Of a DNA stretch of 7,976 nucleotides, positions 6,825-7,976 are shown piece after piece. Origin of the DNA: Bacteroidales bacterium (GTDB lineage: Bacteria; Bacteroidota; Bacteroidia; Bacteroidales; Dysgonomonadaceae). The translations under genes and the position numbers were made by a program. The stretch covers positions 1-7,976 of the forward strand of contig JAAZMQ010000175.1 in assembly GCA_012798745.1 (NCBI GenBank). The letters are read 5' to 3'. The first letter of the stretch is position 1. Each line of letters begins with the position of its first letter. The notes under the pieces are model-generated. The model was not told the DNA's origin and did not search any database. It worked only from the letters and a program-made list of their open reading frames with translations.

Positions 6825-7970
6825 TTATTGTATCTCCATTTTTAAAGGTTCATTTAATCTGTTTTTATATAATTTCAAATAGGTAATCCAATCTTCGAAA
6901 CTGTCGAAACCGAATTTACTCCACCCTCCTCCTGCATAATAGACGTATCTGGTGCCGGGCTTGTAACTGTTGATTCCCAACAAATGTCCTTGAGAAACCT
7001 TGATCGACAAAAAACCCTGCGGATTAATAACGCCTGTATAAATAGTTCCATTAACGCTATCTTCGGGTGCTTTATATCCCATTATTCCGTTTTTGGTATC
7101 CATGAAAAACTCTTCATCCTCATCTTGCGCAATTACGATACCTGTAGCCACCTGCATTTCAGAAACCGTACTGTCAGTGACAAATATATTCTGAATCCGG
7201 TTGAGATGACTATAAGCATCCAACGATATCACTCGCGTTTCGGTAATCGTTTTTCCTCCGGCTTCATACGGTTTATAACTTAATTGAAAAGAAAACCGTA
7301 GCGGACCTTCGTCAAGAATTTTGTATTCAGTAAAATTACGTCCCAAACATAAGGTATCATCTACATAGGGCGCTGTCATACCCAATCCAAGTGTTCTGCC
7401 CACTTTATACATATCCAACCCTTCGCCGTGATCCTCGTGATAAGAAGCAACACCTGCGAGATCGTTTTTATACCATTTGTCGATAACCGGCGAATCGGTC
7501 CTTTTAACCCAAAAATCCATACCGTTGCTGATTTCGCCGGTTGCTTCCAAAGCAGGACCATATACTCTAAAGGCAACCCGATTGTTTTCCCAGGCGAAAT
7601 CATCTTTACGTTCAGGAACAAAGCGTCCATAAACCATCGGAGCAAATGCTTGCGGTTCACCTTTCTTTACTCGATATATCGCTCTATCTCTCGCTCCAAC
7701 ATCAGCAAGAAATATCAATTTCAGATTTTCCGCAGTTCCTTCAGTAATAATCTGATAAGGAATCTGCTGATCGGCACTATCCAATACAATTATTTTTTGA
7801 TTATTTGCCAACATTAATTTTAGACAAATACTATCCCATGGAATTTCGACCATCTCATAATGTCGATCAAAAGAAGAAGAATTGGTTACCGCAATGGTAA
7901 CCAAAGATTCCTTTTCACTGCATGATAAAAGAATCCCCGCTAAACAAAAAAGGATAGCGATTCGTTTCAT
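6825..7970 (-). CDS. DUF4861-type lipoprotein of unknown function in a uronate operon
   Basis: A 381-residue exported protein. MKRIAILFCLAGILLSC is a lipoprotein signal peptide with lipobox LLSC and lipidation at Cys17; the next residues SEKES are partly acidic, which in Bacteroidota can direct lipoproteins to the cell surface. The mature part looks beta-rich. From memory it resembles the DUF4861 family: an opening VTNSSSFDR-x4-VEIPW (28-45), WENNRVAFRVYGPAL (127-141), WVKRTDSPVIDKWY (154-167), YHEDHGEGLDMYKVGRTLG (177-195), and YYAGGGWSKFG near the end. No catalytic activity can be read from the sequence. It is the first operon gene visible; only six bases precede its ATG, so the operon promoter and any earlier genes lie outside the window. 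Its position before KDG kinase suggests a periplasmic or surface role with uronic-acid sugars, for example binding, processing or debranching oligouronides. That role is inference. Confidence 0.82.
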   Translation of the reverse strand: MKRIAILFCLAGILLSCSEKESLVTIAVTNSSSFDRHYEMVEIPWDSICLKLMLANNQKIIVLDSADQQIPYQIITEGTAENLKLIFLADVGARDRAIYRVKKGEPQAFAPMVYGRFVPERKDDFAWENNRVAFRVYGPALEATGEISNGMDFWVKRTDSPVIDKWYKNDLAGVASYHEDHGEGLDMYKVGRTLGLGMTAPYVDDTLCLGRNFTEYKILDEGPLRFSFQLSYKPYEAGGKTITETRVISLDAYSHLNRIQNIFVTDSTVSEMQVATGIVIAQDEDEEFFMDTKNGIMGYKAPEDSVNGTIYTGVINPQGFLSIKVSQGHLLGINSYKPGTRYVYYAGGGWSKFGFDSFEDWITYLKLYKNRLNEPLKMEIQ

Positions 7971-7976
7971 ATTCTT

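Noticed and set aside
7428..7817. Plus-strand open frame of 129 codons
   Set aside because: Antisense to the lipoprotein gene, with no recognisable domain or promoter.
1..7976. Mobile elements, CRISPR arrays, defence genes, tRNA genes or frameshifted genes
   Set aside because: No transposase, integrase, spaced repeats, cloverleaf pattern or broken frame is visible; gene content and base composition look uniform across the window.

Overview
The window looks like a piece of a Bacteroidota chromosome, most likely Bacteroidales. The evidence is AT-rich non-coding DNA, TAnnTTTG-type -7 promoter elements, A-rich leaders without clear Shine-Dalgarno sites, the N-terminus of the arginine decarboxylase (MRKWRIEDSEELYNINGWG), and a lipoprotein signal ending in LLSC. 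The genus cannot be fixed from the sequence. I found no RNA gene, insertion sequence, CRISPR array, integrase or frameshift.

Layout: positions 1-989 (minus) hold the N-terminal 329 codons of a cobalamin-dependent class II ribonucleotide reductase (nrdJ) that runs off the left edge. An AT-rich divergent intergenic stretch of about 600 bases follows. Biosynthetic arginine decarboxylase speA lies on the plus strand at 1598-3496. A hairpin terminator at 3532-3563 separates it from a convergent minus-strand operon, read from the right edge leftwards: a DUF4861-type lipoprotein (7970-6825), a KDG kinase (6822-5782), a KDPG aldolase (5738-5064) and a hexuronate-type MFS transporter (5038-3590).

The operon forms the lower half of uronic-acid catabolism. 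The transporter would bring a hexuronate or related acid sugar across the inner membrane. KdgK phosphorylates 2-keto-3-deoxygluconate to KDPG, and the aldolase splits KDPG into pyruvate and glyceraldehyde 3-phosphate. The lipoprotein has no known activity that I can name, but its position makes it a candidate for handling uronic-acid sugars in the cell envelope. The enzymes that produce KDG (uxaC/uxuB/uxuA or kduI/kduD) are not here and may lie beyond the right edge. nrdJ (deoxynucleotide supply) and speA (agmatine, the polyamine precursor) are separate housekeeping units.

Most of the window is ordinary metabolism. The uncharacterised lipoprotein is the only real unknown, and I see no convincing sign of a wholly new system.
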